Shown here one piece after another: positions 1 to 6,029 of a stretch of DNA of 9,403 nt (position 1 is its first letter; every line of letters begins with the position of its first letter). The stretch comes from JACROF01 sp964598995 (lineage in GTDB: Bacteria; Patescibacteriota; Microgenomatia; Levybacterales; UBA12049), in NCBI GenBank assembly GCA_964598995.1, contig CAZRDR010000076.1, forward strand, positions 1 through 9,403. The letters run 5' to 3'. The notes under the pieces are model-generated. The model saw only the letters and a program-made list of their open reading frames with translations, did no database searches and had not been told where the DNA came from. The translations under genes and the position numbers were made by a program.

Positions 1-480
1 CCATGTGGGTATCTAGGTGATCCAGTTAAAAACTGTAGTTGTAGCCCTTCACAAATTAGTCGGTATCAAAAGAAAATCTCAGGGCCGCTTCTTGACCGCA
101 TTGATATCCATTTAGAGGTTCCAGCGGTCAAAGTTGAGAAGTTAATCGAGCAAAAACCGAGTGATGCCGAAGACTCAGGAACGATTCGTCAGCGAGTCCA
201 AGTTGCACGTGACAGACAGACATTACGCTTCAAAGGCTCGAAAATGACGAGTAACTCAGATCTCACGACGAAAAGTATTAAAGAATTTTGTCAGCTTTCA
301 GATGACTGTCTCGCACTCCTTCAGACAGCAGTCAGCAAGCTCAATTTGTCAGGGCGTGCCTATAACCGAACAATCAAAGTTGCTCGAACGATTGCAGATC
401 TAGCCGACTCAGAGGCGATTCTTCCAGAACATATTGCTGAAGCTTTGCAGTATAGGTCAAAACTCTCCTCAATTGTTTGA
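1..480 (+). CDS. comM: YifB/ComM family Mg-chelatase-like AAA+ ATPase, C-terminal part (5' end outside window)
   Basis: The frame is open from base 1 to a TGA at 478-480, giving the last 159 residues. What is seen: a Cys-Gly-Tyr start followed by a Cys-x-Cys (visible residues 2, 12 and 14), the family's zinc-ribbon-like insertion; then GPLLDRIDIH (28-37) with the conserved arginine; then the C-terminal helical domain with SGRAYNR (about 117-123) and ARTIADL, ending in HIAEALQYR. These are hallmarks of the Mg_chelatase and Mg_chelatase_C domains of YifB/ComM. Known of the family: ComM is a hexameric helicase that promotes branch migration during natural transformation, and family members are widespread. 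The Walker motifs lie upstream and cannot be checked. The end of the gene overlaps the -35 box of the next gene. Family assignment is firm; a role in DNA uptake is inferred. Confidence 0.93.
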   Translation, partial: PCGYLGDPVKNCSCSPSQISRYQKKISGPLLDRIDIHLEVPAVKVEKLIEQKPSDAEDSGTIRQRVQVARDRQTLRFKGSKMTSNSDLTTKSIKEFCQLSDDCLALLQTAVSKLNLSGRAYNRTIKVARTIADLADSEAILPEHIAEALQYRSKLSSIV

Positions 481-506
481 CATTTACTAATCTACTTTCG
501 TACCAT
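477..506 (+). promoter_or_regulatory. Sigma70-like promoter for the serine hydrolase gene (near-leaderless)
   Basis: A perfect TTGACA lies at 477-482, overlapping the TGA stop of the upstream gene. An 18-bp spacer follows, then TACCAT at 501-506 (4 of 6 consensus). The -10 ends only 10 nt before the ATG at 517, so a start site about 7 nt downstream would give an mRNA leader of roughly 3 nt. No Shine-Dalgarno is present in the 36 bp between the genes. Confidence 0.6.
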
Positions 507-516
507 AGTAACTCCC

Positions 517-1359
517 ATGCGTAAACTCATCACGGTTATTGTATATTCACTTCTTCTACTCATTATCGGACGTAATTTAGCTTTCCTACCTGATTTCACA
601 TCACACCACGTGCCTGACAGTAGTGACCTTAAAAACAAAGTGCAGAAAGTAATAGCTGACAAAAAAGGTAATTACGCTGTAACCTATCTCGATCTGAAAA
701 CTGGCAAAACCTTCGGCATCAATGACACGATGATGCTGACGGCTGCCTCAGTCAATAAAGTTCCGATCATAGCCGTGCTGTATTATCTTGAAAATAAAGG
801 TAAGATTGGCTTTAATGAGCAGATTACCCTCCAAGAAAATGATATCCAAGATTACGGTTCAGGCAGTATTCGGTACAATGGCGCCGGTCAGACCTACACC
901 GTTAAAAGCCTCGCTAAATTAACTCTCAAAGAATCTGATAACACGGCAGCTCACATCCTAGCCAATAAGATCGGTATGGATGTCATTCAGTCAACTATTA
1001 ATTCTTGGGGATTAACTCAGACGAGCATGATCGATAATCAGACCACGACCTCAGACATGGCCATTCTCTTTAAAATGATCTATGACAATAAGGTAACAAC
1101 GCCTGCCAAGACGAAAGAGCTTCTGAATTTTATGACCGATACTGACATCGAAGATCGACTCCCTTCAAAGCTGCCAGACACAGCCCTCGTCCAGCACAAA
1201 ACAGGCGATGGTGTTGGTTTTTTACACGATGTTGGAATCATCAAGAAGGATGATAATGACTTTTTTATCGGTATCCTCACCTCAGATACTGGCTCAGATG
1301 AGCAAACAACAAAAGAAACGATTGGGAGTATCGCAAAAACTATTTATGATTCATACTAA
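517..1359 (+). CDS. Membrane-anchored serine hydrolase, class A beta-lactamase fold (Beta-lactamase2-like)
   Basis: 280 residues. The N-terminus (MRK, then hydrophobic residues about 4-20) is a signal anchor or uncleaved signal peptide; there is no lipobox cysteine, so the enzyme probably sits on the outer face of the cytoplasmic membrane. The three penicilloyl-serine-transferase motifs are present: SVNK (Ser78 nucleophile, Lys81), SDN (140-142) and KTG (228-230). The omega loop between SDN and KTG is short (about 166-180) and lacks the general-base glutamate (Glu166) of true class A beta-lactamases. Known: such relatives are often annotated as class A beta-lactamase-related serine hydrolases, and related folds act on peptidoglycan peptides. 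Inference: more likely a cell-wall peptidase or esterase than a resistance enzyme. Its stop is 3 nt before the next gene, so the two are probably co-transcribed. The ATG at 517 fits both the signal anchor and the promoter. Confidence 0.88.
   Translation: MRKLITVIVYSLLLLIIGRNLAFLPDFTSHHVPDSSDLKNKVQKVIADKKGNYAVTYLDLKTGKTFGINDTMMLTAASVNKVPIIAVLYYLENKGKIGFNEQITLQENDIQDYGSGSIRYNGAGQTYTVKSLAKLTLKESDNTAAHILANKIGMDVIQSTINSWGLTQTSMIDNQTTTSDMAILFKMIYDNKVTTPAKTKELLNFMTDTDIEDRLPSKLPDTALVQHKTGDGVGFLHDVGIIKKDDNDFFIGILTSDTGSDEQTTKETIGSIAKTIYDSY
1322..1350 (+). promoter_or_regulatory. Possible internal promoter before the GT-C-like gene
   Basis: TTGGGA (1322-1327, 4 of 6) is followed by a 17-bp spacer and TATGAT (1345-1350, 5 of 6), inside the 3' end of the serine hydrolase gene. 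The -10 ends 12 nt before the ATG at 1363, matching the short spacing seen at the other starts in this window. No Shine-Dalgarno precedes that ATG. The site is AT-rich coding DNA, so chance resemblance is possible. Confidence 0.35.
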
Positions 1360-1362
1360 ACT

Positions 1363-3084
1363 ATGCGCTTATCCCGCTTGTACTTTCTCCTCCCACTCTC
1401 ACTTCTCGTCCTAGGCTATTTTCACCACATCACCGCTTACAACCAAGACTTAGGCCGTCATCTTAAAACTGGTGAGATTATCCTTAAAACGTTTCATGTC
1501 CCAGCAACTAACCTTTTTTCCTATACTTATCCTGATTTCCCTTTTATTAACCACCACTGGGGAGCTGAGGTCCTATTCTTTATCACCCACGCTCTTTTAG
1601 GTGACCCAGGACTCTTTAGCCTCTCTCTCATCGTTATTGGCACTGCCTGTAGCATTGTCTTTTATCAAGCGCAGAAAAAAGCAACCATTATTCCCCTGAT
1701 CATCACTTCACTCCTCTATTTACGAGTCCTTTTCGAACGAACGGATCTTCGCCCTGAATTATTGAGCTTCCTTTTCCTGAGCCTGATGATCACCATCCTT
1801 TATCACAATCGCGAAAAAGCAACTAAACTCATCTTTTTACTTCCTGTTATCGAACTTCTCTGGGCGAATACACATATTTACTTCCCCATAGGCATCCTCG
1901 TACTACTCCTTTTTCTTATCGATGCAGGAATTACAGAGCGAAAAAACCTCGTAAATATCCATACCAAAACGCTTCTTGGCATTTTTCTCGTGACTGGCCT
2001 CATGGCGCTCATTAACCCACACTTCATAACAGGCGCGCTCTATCCGCTGCGCGTTTTCCAGAATTATGGCTACACGATTGAGGAGAACCAGACACCTTTT
2101 TTCCTCCAGAGCCTTGGTTTTCATAAACCGTCCTTTCTCTATCTAGAGCTGGCTGTCATCCTCCTCTTTAGTTCTCTATTTATCAGTATTAAACGAAGTA
2201 GACCAATTGATTGGCTTCTTTCGGTCACCTTTGCAATTATTGCGCTCTCAGCTGTACGTAATTTCCCACTCTTTGTCTTTGCTACCTTTATTCCCTGTTC
2301 ACTTGCCTTTAGTGATATTTTCGAACCAATTTTAAAAAAGATAAAAACTAAACCGCCAATTCTCTTCATGTCCCTTATTACTTGTATTGTTCTACTCTAT
2401 GTCTGGCAAAGCCGAACTGTGCTGTCACTTACTACCTTTGGCTATGGCGTCGACAATGGAGCGAAGAATGCACTCGACTTCGTGGAGAGAAATCATGTTA
2501 AAGGCCCCATGTTTAATAATTTTGATATCGGTAGCTATATTGAAGCTCGGCTTTATCCTCAGGAACGCGTCTTTATCGATGGCCGACCAGAGGCATATCC
2601 AGCCTCCTTTATCCAAAATACCTACATTAAGATGCAACAAGATCCGGTACTCTTTGCCAAGATCTCAGAACAATATCATTTCAACACCATCATCTTTTCC
2701 CATACCGATCAAACGCCATGGGCTGATGCGTTCACCCCGAGTATCATCCGTAACCCTGACTGGATTCCCATTTACTTAGATCAAATGATGCTCATTTTGG
2801 TGAAGAATACTCCTGAAAATCAAGCTCTGATCAAGAAGTATGGTATGAATCTGGAGACTTACTCTTCCCCACTGCCTACTTCCGAACGTGAGCTCAGACA
2901 ACTGGCACATTTTTACGCTGTAGCAAATTTACCTCAGCAATTAGAAGGGGCGCTCCTGAAGCTAAACAGCATCAATCCAACAGACTGCTCAGTCCTCGGT
3001 AACCTCGCGCAACTGTATACACAGCAGAACAATCCAAGTAGTCAGATCTACATTTCTCGCTATCAGATGAATTGTTTGAGGTAG
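1363..3084 (+). CDS. Polytopic membrane protein, probable GT-C-type glycosyltransferase with extracytoplasmic TPR-like tail
   Basis: 573 residues. Around ten hydrophobic segments can be seen between residues 5 and 350 (for example 5-20, 84-103, 109-124, 131-148, 172-190, 203-217, 257-276, 283-297, 299-316, 332-350). The first loop has QDLGRHLKTGE (28-38), then PATNLFSYT and NHHWGAEVLF (63-72). This resembles the acidic first-loop pattern and the 'P..D.fSyt' stretch of GT-C/PMT-like proteins; Asp29 is the candidate catalytic acid. The region after 350 is soluble, with FNNFDIGSYIE and VFIDGRPEAY (403-412), a pattern I associate with this uncharacterised membrane family. Residues about 508-565 look like two degenerate TPR units. 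Known GT-C enzymes transfer sugars from polyprenyl-phosphate donors outside the membrane. Donor and acceptor are unknown here. It is transcribed with the serine hydrolase and lacks a Shine-Dalgarno. The membrane nature is certain; the enzyme class is inferred. Confidence 0.72.
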   Translation: MRLSRLYFLLPLSLLVLGYFHHITAYNQDLGRHLKTGEIILKTFHVPATNLFSYTYPDFPFINHHWGAEVLFFITHALLGDPGLFSLSLIVIGTACSIVFYQAQKKATIIPLIITSLLYLRVLFERTDLRPELLSFLFLSLMITILYHNREKATKLIFLLPVIELLWANTHIYFPIGILVLLLFLIDAGITERKNLVNIHTKTLLGIFLVTGLMALINPHFITGALYPLRVFQNYGYTIEENQTPFFLQSLGFHKPSFLYLELAVILLFSSLFISIKRSRPIDWLLSVTFAIIALSAVRNFPLFVFATFIPCSLAFSDIFEPILKKIKTKPPILFMSLITCIVLLYVWQSRTVLSLTTFGYGVDNGAKNALDFVERNHVKGPMFNNFDIGSYIEARLYPQERVFIDGRPEAYPASFIQNTYIKMQQDPVLFAKISEQYHFNTIIFSHTDQTPWADAFTPSIIRNPDWIPIYLDQMMLILVKNTPENQALIKKYGMNLETYSSPLPTSERELRQLAHFYAVANLPQQLEGALLKLNSINPTDCSVLGNLAQLYTQQNNPSSQIYISRYQMNCLR

Positions 3085-4116
3085 TTAGAGGAGTGGCGGT
3101 TGATCGGCACTCGGTGGAGGCACGATCCCAAGGTGTTCGTAGGCATGACGGGTGGCAATTCTCCCTCGTGGCGAGCGCTGCAGAAAGCCTACCTGCAGCA
3201 GATATGGCTCGACCATATCCTCAAGTGTTCCGATATCCTCTGCAATTGTTGAAGCAATCGTCTCAATGCCGACTGGTCCACCGCTATGCTTTTCAATGAT
3301 CGCTCTGAGGTATTTCATGTCGAGTGGATCAAGCCCTAAGCGATCAATTTCTAACATGCTGAGAGCCTGTGTAGTGACTTCTGGCGTAACTTTATCGTTA
3401 TTATGCACCTGAGCAAAGTCTCGCACTCTTTTTAACAATTTAAGGGCAATACGCGGCGTCCCGCGTGCACGGATGGCGATCTCATGGATACTTGCCTTAT
3501 CAATCGTGATATTCAGCTTCTCAGCAGCTTTTTTAATAATATCCCCCAACTCTTCTGGCGAATAAAAATTAAGCCTATGCACTACCCCAAACCGATCCCG
3601 AAGCGGGGCTGCTATAAGCCCCACCCGCGTTGTAGCCCCAACGATAGTGAATTGGGGCAAATCGAGTCTGAGCGTACGAGCAGATGGTCCCTTGCCTAAA
3701 ATAATATCTAAGGCATAATCTTCCATTGCGGGATACAGAGTCTCTTCAACCAGCTTATTTAAGCGATGAATCTCATCGATAAAGAGGATATCCCCTTTCT
3801 CAAGATTAGTTAAAATTGAAGCAAGATCCCCAGCGCGTTCAATAGCCGGACCTGAGGTCACGCGGATATTACTCCCCATCTCCCGCGCGATAATATGAGA
3901 TAGCGTCGTCTTACCAAGTCCAGGCGGGCCATACAGGAGAACATGCTCTAGTGCGTCACTTCGCTTTTTAGCTGCTTCAATAGCAATCTTAATCGACTTC
4001 TTAATCCCTTCCTGGCCATGGAATTCATCCCAGGTTGAAGCACGAAGAGACGTAAAAATCACTTCTTCTTCTGGAGACTTCTCTTCTAATTCTGATCGTA
4101 CGAGTGTTGTATCCAT
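3085..4116 (-). CDS. ruvB: Holliday junction branch migration ATPase RuvB
   Basis: 343 residues, the usual RuvB length. The motifs are complete: Walker A GPPGLGKTT (63-71), Walker B LFIDEIHRL (111-119), sensor 1 GATTR (160-164), the arginine-finger segment PLRDRFG (171-177, Arg173), sensor 2 region GTPRIALKLLKR (219-230), and the C-terminal winged helix ending in GFLQRSPRGR...AYEHLG (310-330). RuvB forms hexameric rings that pump DNA through the RuvA-bound four-way junction in the cytoplasm. The ATG at 4116 is 1 nt after the ruvA stop, with AGGA 7 nt upstream, so expression as the distal gene of a ruvC-ruvA-ruvB operon is likely. The stop codon lies directly against the stop of the convergent membrane-protein gene, with no base between them. 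Nothing in the protein looks degenerate. Confidence 0.98.
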   Translation of the reverse strand: MDTTLVRSELEEKSPEEEVIFTSLRASTWDEFHGQEGIKKSIKIAIEAAKKRSDALEHVLLYGPPGLGKTTLSHIIAREMGSNIRVTSGPAIERAGDLASILTNLEKGDILFIDEIHRLNKLVEETLYPAMEDYALDIILGKGPSARTLRLDLPQFTIVGATTRVGLIAAPLRDRFGVVHRLNFYSPEELGDIIKKAAEKLNITIDKASIHEIAIRARGTPRIALKLLKRVRDFAQVHNNDKVTPEVTTQALSMLEIDRLGLDPLDMKYLRAIIEKHSGGPVGIETIASTIAEDIGTLEDMVEPYLLQVGFLQRSPRGRIATRHAYEHLGIVPPPSADQPPLL

Positions 4117-4117
4117 A

Positions 4118-4693
4118 CTACTTTCCTAGTGTTTTAAGTGCTTGACGGACTAAGTCCTCTGTTTTCAAATTATCACCTTTGATTTTTCCTACTGCCAGCT
4201 CTGCCTCCTGATGGCTATAGCCGAAAGCCTGGAGAGCGGTAATGGCTTCTTGATGCTCGGTACTCTCGCCTGTTGCAAGATCGAGGTCCTCAACGCCACC
4301 GAGCTTATTTTTAAGTTCAATAATAATCTTCTGGCCATTCTTCTTACCAAGACGCGGTACGGAGGTAAAGAACCCGACATCCCCTGTAATAACAGCATTA
4401 ACGATGCTACTTCTATTCCCTACTGAAAAGACACCGAGAGCGGATTTACAACCTACTCCTGAGACACTGATCAACATTTCGAAGAGCTTGAGATCTTCAC
4501 CGGTACTAAACCCATAGAGTTCCAAGGCGTCATCTCTGACATAGGTATGCGTATAGACCGTTACGAGATCTCCGACAGCATGCGTGGTAAGCAGACTATT
4601 CGGCACAAAGACTTTGTAGCCGACGCCATTGACATCAATAATTACAGCTGGTGCATTTTTAAGAGCGACGGTACCGCGGAGCATGCCTATCAT
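4118..4693 (-). CDS. ruvA: Holliday junction binding protein RuvA
   Basis: 191 residues from the ATG at 4693; an in-frame ATG at 4711 would add six. I chose 4693 because RuvA proteins begin MIGxLRG, which this start reproduces exactly, and because the ATG at 4711 overlaps a perfect TATAAT. Domain I, the OB fold, covers about 1-62 (NGVGYKV at 22-28, ELYGF near 58-62). Domain II has helix-hairpin-helix VSGVG (77-81) and a second one reading VPRLGKKNG (112-120). Domain III (about 149-191) is the flexible UBA-like RuvB-binding module with EAITALQAFGY. RuvA tetramers bind the four-way junction and load RuvB. The second hairpin departs from the usual PGIGKKTA: the first Gly is Arg, and Thr-Ala is Asn-Gly. 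The gene lies 36 nt after ruvC and 1 nt before ruvB. Confidence 0.96.
   Translation of the reverse strand: MIGMLRGTVALKNAPAVIIDVNGVGYKVFVPNSLLTTHAVGDLVTVYTHTYVRDDALELYGFSTGEDLKLFEMLISVSGVGCKSALGVFSVGNRSSIVNAVITGDVGFFTSVPRLGKKNGQKIIIELKNKLGGVEDLDLATGESTEHQEAITALQAFGYSHQEAELAVGKIKGDNLKTEDLVRQALKTLGK
4124..4127 (-). promoter_or_regulatory. Shine-Dalgarno of ruvB (AGGA)
   Basis: AGGA on the minus strand lies 7 nt before the ruvB ATG, inside the last codons of ruvA. It is the only well-placed Shine-Dalgarno I find in the window. It belongs to the one gene that is internal to an operon and has no promoter-like -10 close to its start. Confidence 0.6.
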
Positions 4694-4709
4694 AGAGGAA
4701 GTGAGGATC

Positions 4710-4718
4710 ATTATAACA
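4710..4718 (-). promoter_or_regulatory. Extended -10 promoter (TGTTATAAT) before ruvA
   Basis: On the minus strand TGT is followed directly by a perfect TATAAT (4710-4715), a TGn extended -10. No recognisable -35 lies at 16-18 bp. The -10 ends 16 nt before the ATG at 4693, predicting a leader of about 10 nt without a Shine-Dalgarno. The box overlaps the alternative ATG at 4711, so transcripts from here could only use 4693. Confidence 0.5.
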
Positions 4719-4729
4719 CTACAAAGAAG

Positions 4730-5212
4730 CTATTTACTAATGAGTTTGCCGGTAAATGCGTGCGTGAGCGCGATCGCTAAGGCATCCGTCGTATCATCAA
4801 GGCGTGGCATTCTCTCAAGCTTAAGAATAACCTTGACCATCTGCCCGATCTGCTTCTTCTCAGCCTTACCATACCCCGTAACAGCCAGTTTTACCTGACC
4901 TGGATTATAGGCAGCAATCGACAGCTTGTGCTGCGCTGCAGCGAGTAAGACGACGCCTCTTGCCTGCCCTACCATAAAAGCTGTCGTGACATTTTTACTA
5001 AAGAACAGTTCCTCAATTGCTAAGACCTCTGGGTGCCAGGTAGTGATGATTTCAGTTAACCCGTCATAGACCTGCTTGATTCGCTGCTCTTCTGAGAGCT
5101 TCTGCTCTGTCTCGATACAACCAAACCCAACTATAACCTGCTTCGCACCTGAGGTATCAATAATCCCCCACCCGAGTCTTCCAAGCCCAGGATCAATCCC
5201 TAAAATTCGCAT
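4730..5212 (-). CDS. ruvC: Crossover junction endodeoxyribonuclease RuvC
   Basis: 160 residues, close to the usual RuvC length. The RNase H-fold acidic residues are in place: Asp7 in LGIDPGLGRLGWG (4-16), Glu67 in AIEELFF (65-71), and Asp140 and Asp143 in DDTTDALAIALTH (139-151). The helix with VGQARGV (81-87) and the YNPGQVK segment (102-108) also match. RuvC is a dimeric, metal-dependent resolvase that cuts symmetrically across the Holliday junction held by RuvAB. It is the first gene of ruvC-ruvA-ruvB and diverges from the L25 gene across 128 bp. The commonly neighbouring yebC is absent. The ATG at 5212 gives the canonical MRILGIDPG start. AGGTGG ends 3 nt before the ATG, which is too close for a normal Shine-Dalgarno. 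Confidence 0.97.
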   Translation of the reverse strand: MRILGIDPGLGRLGWGIIDTSGAKQVIVGFGCIETEQKLSEEQRIKQVYDGLTEIITTWHPEVLAIEELFFSKNVTTAFMVGQARGVVLLAAAQHKLSIAAYNPGQVKLAVTGYGKAEKKQIGQMVKVILKLERMPRLDDTTDALAIALTHAFTGKLISK

Positions 5213-5221
5213 ACACCACCT

Positions 5222-5230
5222 ATACTAGCA
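5222..5230 (-). promoter_or_regulatory. Candidate extended -10 of ruvC (TGCTAGTAT)
   Basis: On the minus strand TGC precedes TAGTAT (5222-5227, 4 of 6), ending 9 nt before the ruvC ATG, which would make the mRNA nearly leaderless. No good -35 is seen. A competing -10, TAAAAT at 5237-5242 (5 of 6), would give a leader of roughly 17 nt. The choice cannot be made from sequence alone. Confidence 0.4.
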
Positions 5231-5253
5231 CACCTCATTTTAACCCTATAGTC

Positions 5254-5282
5254 TTGACAGCTCTTGCAATATGTGTTATACT
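5254..5282 (+). promoter_or_regulatory. Strong sigma70-like promoter of the L25 gene
   Basis: Perfect TTGACA (5254-5259), a 17-bp spacer and TATACT (5277-5282, 5 of 6) preceded by TGT, giving an extended -10 as well. This is the best promoter in the window, as expected for a ribosomal protein gene. The predicted start near 5289-5291 leaves a leader of about 50 nt, the longest here. Confidence 0.8.
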
Positions 5283-5340
5283 TGCTTATCATGTAGTGCA
5301 TAGATGTAACGCAAGTTATATCCTGTACTAATTCATTTTT

Positions 5341-6027
5341 ATGAAGAATCCAACACTTTCTGCAACTCCTCGCACCGTCCTTGGCAAACAAGTTAAAAAG
5401 CTTCGCCGCGAAGGACAACTCCCCGCTAATGTCTATGGAAAAGGTCTTCCATCTGTTGCTATTCAATTAGACAGTAAAGCCTTTAAAGATATCTTCTCAG
5501 AAGTTGGAGAAACTGGTCTTATTGACCTTAAAGTCGATGGTAAAAGTCATCCAGTCCTGGTTAAAAACCTCCAGATGAACTACCAGTCTCAGACGCCTCT
5601 TCACGTTGATTTCTACCAAGTTAACTTAAAAGAAAAGGTTAAGGCTATGGTTCCACTTGTTCTTGTTGGTGAAGCAAAAGCTGTTACCGAGAACATTGGT
5701 ACCCTTCTCCAGACCTTAAACGAGGTTGAGGTTGAGGCATTACCAGCAGAACTCCCTGAAAATATTGAGGTTAATATTGAGAACTTAGCCGCAGTTGATG
5801 ATCAGATCTCAATTAGTGATCTGAAAGCTCCAGAAGGGGTTACGATCTTAACTGATGAAGGCCAAGTTGTAGCTAAAATTGCTGAAATCGTCGTTGAAGA
5901 AGAACCTGAACCTGTCGCTGAAGAAGGCGCTGAAGGTGAAGCTGCTGAGGGCGAAGGATCTGAAGCAACTGAATCTGAGTCTAGTGAAGAAAAACCTGAA
6001 GAATCTTCTGAAGAAAAGTCTGAGTAA
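5341..6027 (+). CDS. rplY: 50S ribosomal protein L25/general stress protein CTC with acidic tail
   Basis: 228 residues, the long TL5/CTC form. Residues about 1-92 are the 5S rRNA-binding L25 domain: GKQVKKLRREGQLPANVYGKG (15-35), then LVKNLQMNYQSQTPLHVDFYQV (73-94). Residues about 98-182 are the C-terminal TL5 beta domain, including GEAKAVTENIGTLLQ (110-124), LPENIEV (138-144) and PEGVTIL (164-170). The last 43 residues (186-228) are a low-complexity tail with 20 glutamates plus Gly, Ala, Ser and Pro; acidic tails of varying length occur in this family. The protein binds 5S rRNA in the central protuberance of the large subunit. It has its own strong promoter and a roughly 50-nt leader, but no Shine-Dalgarno before the ATG. 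The start is supported by the N-terminal family alignment. Its stop is 2 bp from the end of the convergent TPR gene. Confidence 0.96.
   Translation: MKNPTLSATPRTVLGKQVKKLRREGQLPANVYGKGLPSVAIQLDSKAFKDIFSEVGETGLIDLKVDGKSHPVLVKNLQMNYQSQTPLHVDFYQVNLKEKVKAMVPLVLVGEAKAVTENIGTLLQTLNEVEVEALPAELPENIEVNIENLAAVDDQISISDLKAPEGVTILTDEGQVVAKIAEIVVEEEPEPVAEEGAEGEAAEGEGSEATESESSEEKPEESSEEKSE
5897..6024 (+). repeat. Low-complexity Glu-rich coding repeat in the L25 tail
   Basis: The 3' end of the L25 gene is made of irregular GAA/GAG-rich units, for example GAAGAAAAACCTGAAG followed by a similar GAAGAAAAGTCTGAG. They encode Ser-Ser-Glu-Glu-Lys repeats. Such slippage-prone DNA can vary in length between strains. 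It is coding throughout and needs no separate function. Confidence 0.7.
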
Positions 6028-6029
6028 AA

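Noticed and set aside
1..480. Alternative genetic code with TGA read as glycine, as in some CPR lineages
   Set aside because: TGA ends the ComM-like gene exactly where the family ends, and none of the recognised genes contains an internal TGA.
1080..1280. Open frames opposite or out of phase with the large genes (for example here, 2425-2640, 5200-5466, 7647-7991)
   Set aside because: They lie wholly or mostly inside strongly supported genes, have no recognisable motifs, and their compositions follow the complementary codons.
517..1359. Antibiotic-resistance class A beta-lactamase
   Set aside because: The fold and three motifs fit, but the omega-loop glutamate is missing and the gene sits in an envelope-gene context without mobile elements.
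5291..5309. Mimic of 5S rRNA loop E in the L25 leader (ATGTAGTG resembles ATGGTAGTG)
   Set aside because: The match is short and needs a one-base deletion, and the opposite loop-E strand (GAGAGTA-like) is absent from the leader.
5277..5320. Imperfect inverted repeat TATACTTGC / GCAAGTTATA as an RNA hairpin in the L25 leader
   Set aside because: The left arm is part of the -10 box and lies upstream of the expected transcript start, so it would not be in the RNA; as a DNA operator it is imperfect with a 25-nt centre.
5990..6024. Possible terminator for the TPR gene in the L25 tail (GAAGATTCTTC then TTTTT on the minus strand)
   Set aside because: The palindrome has almost no loop and few G-C pairs, and arises naturally from GAA-rich coding repeats.
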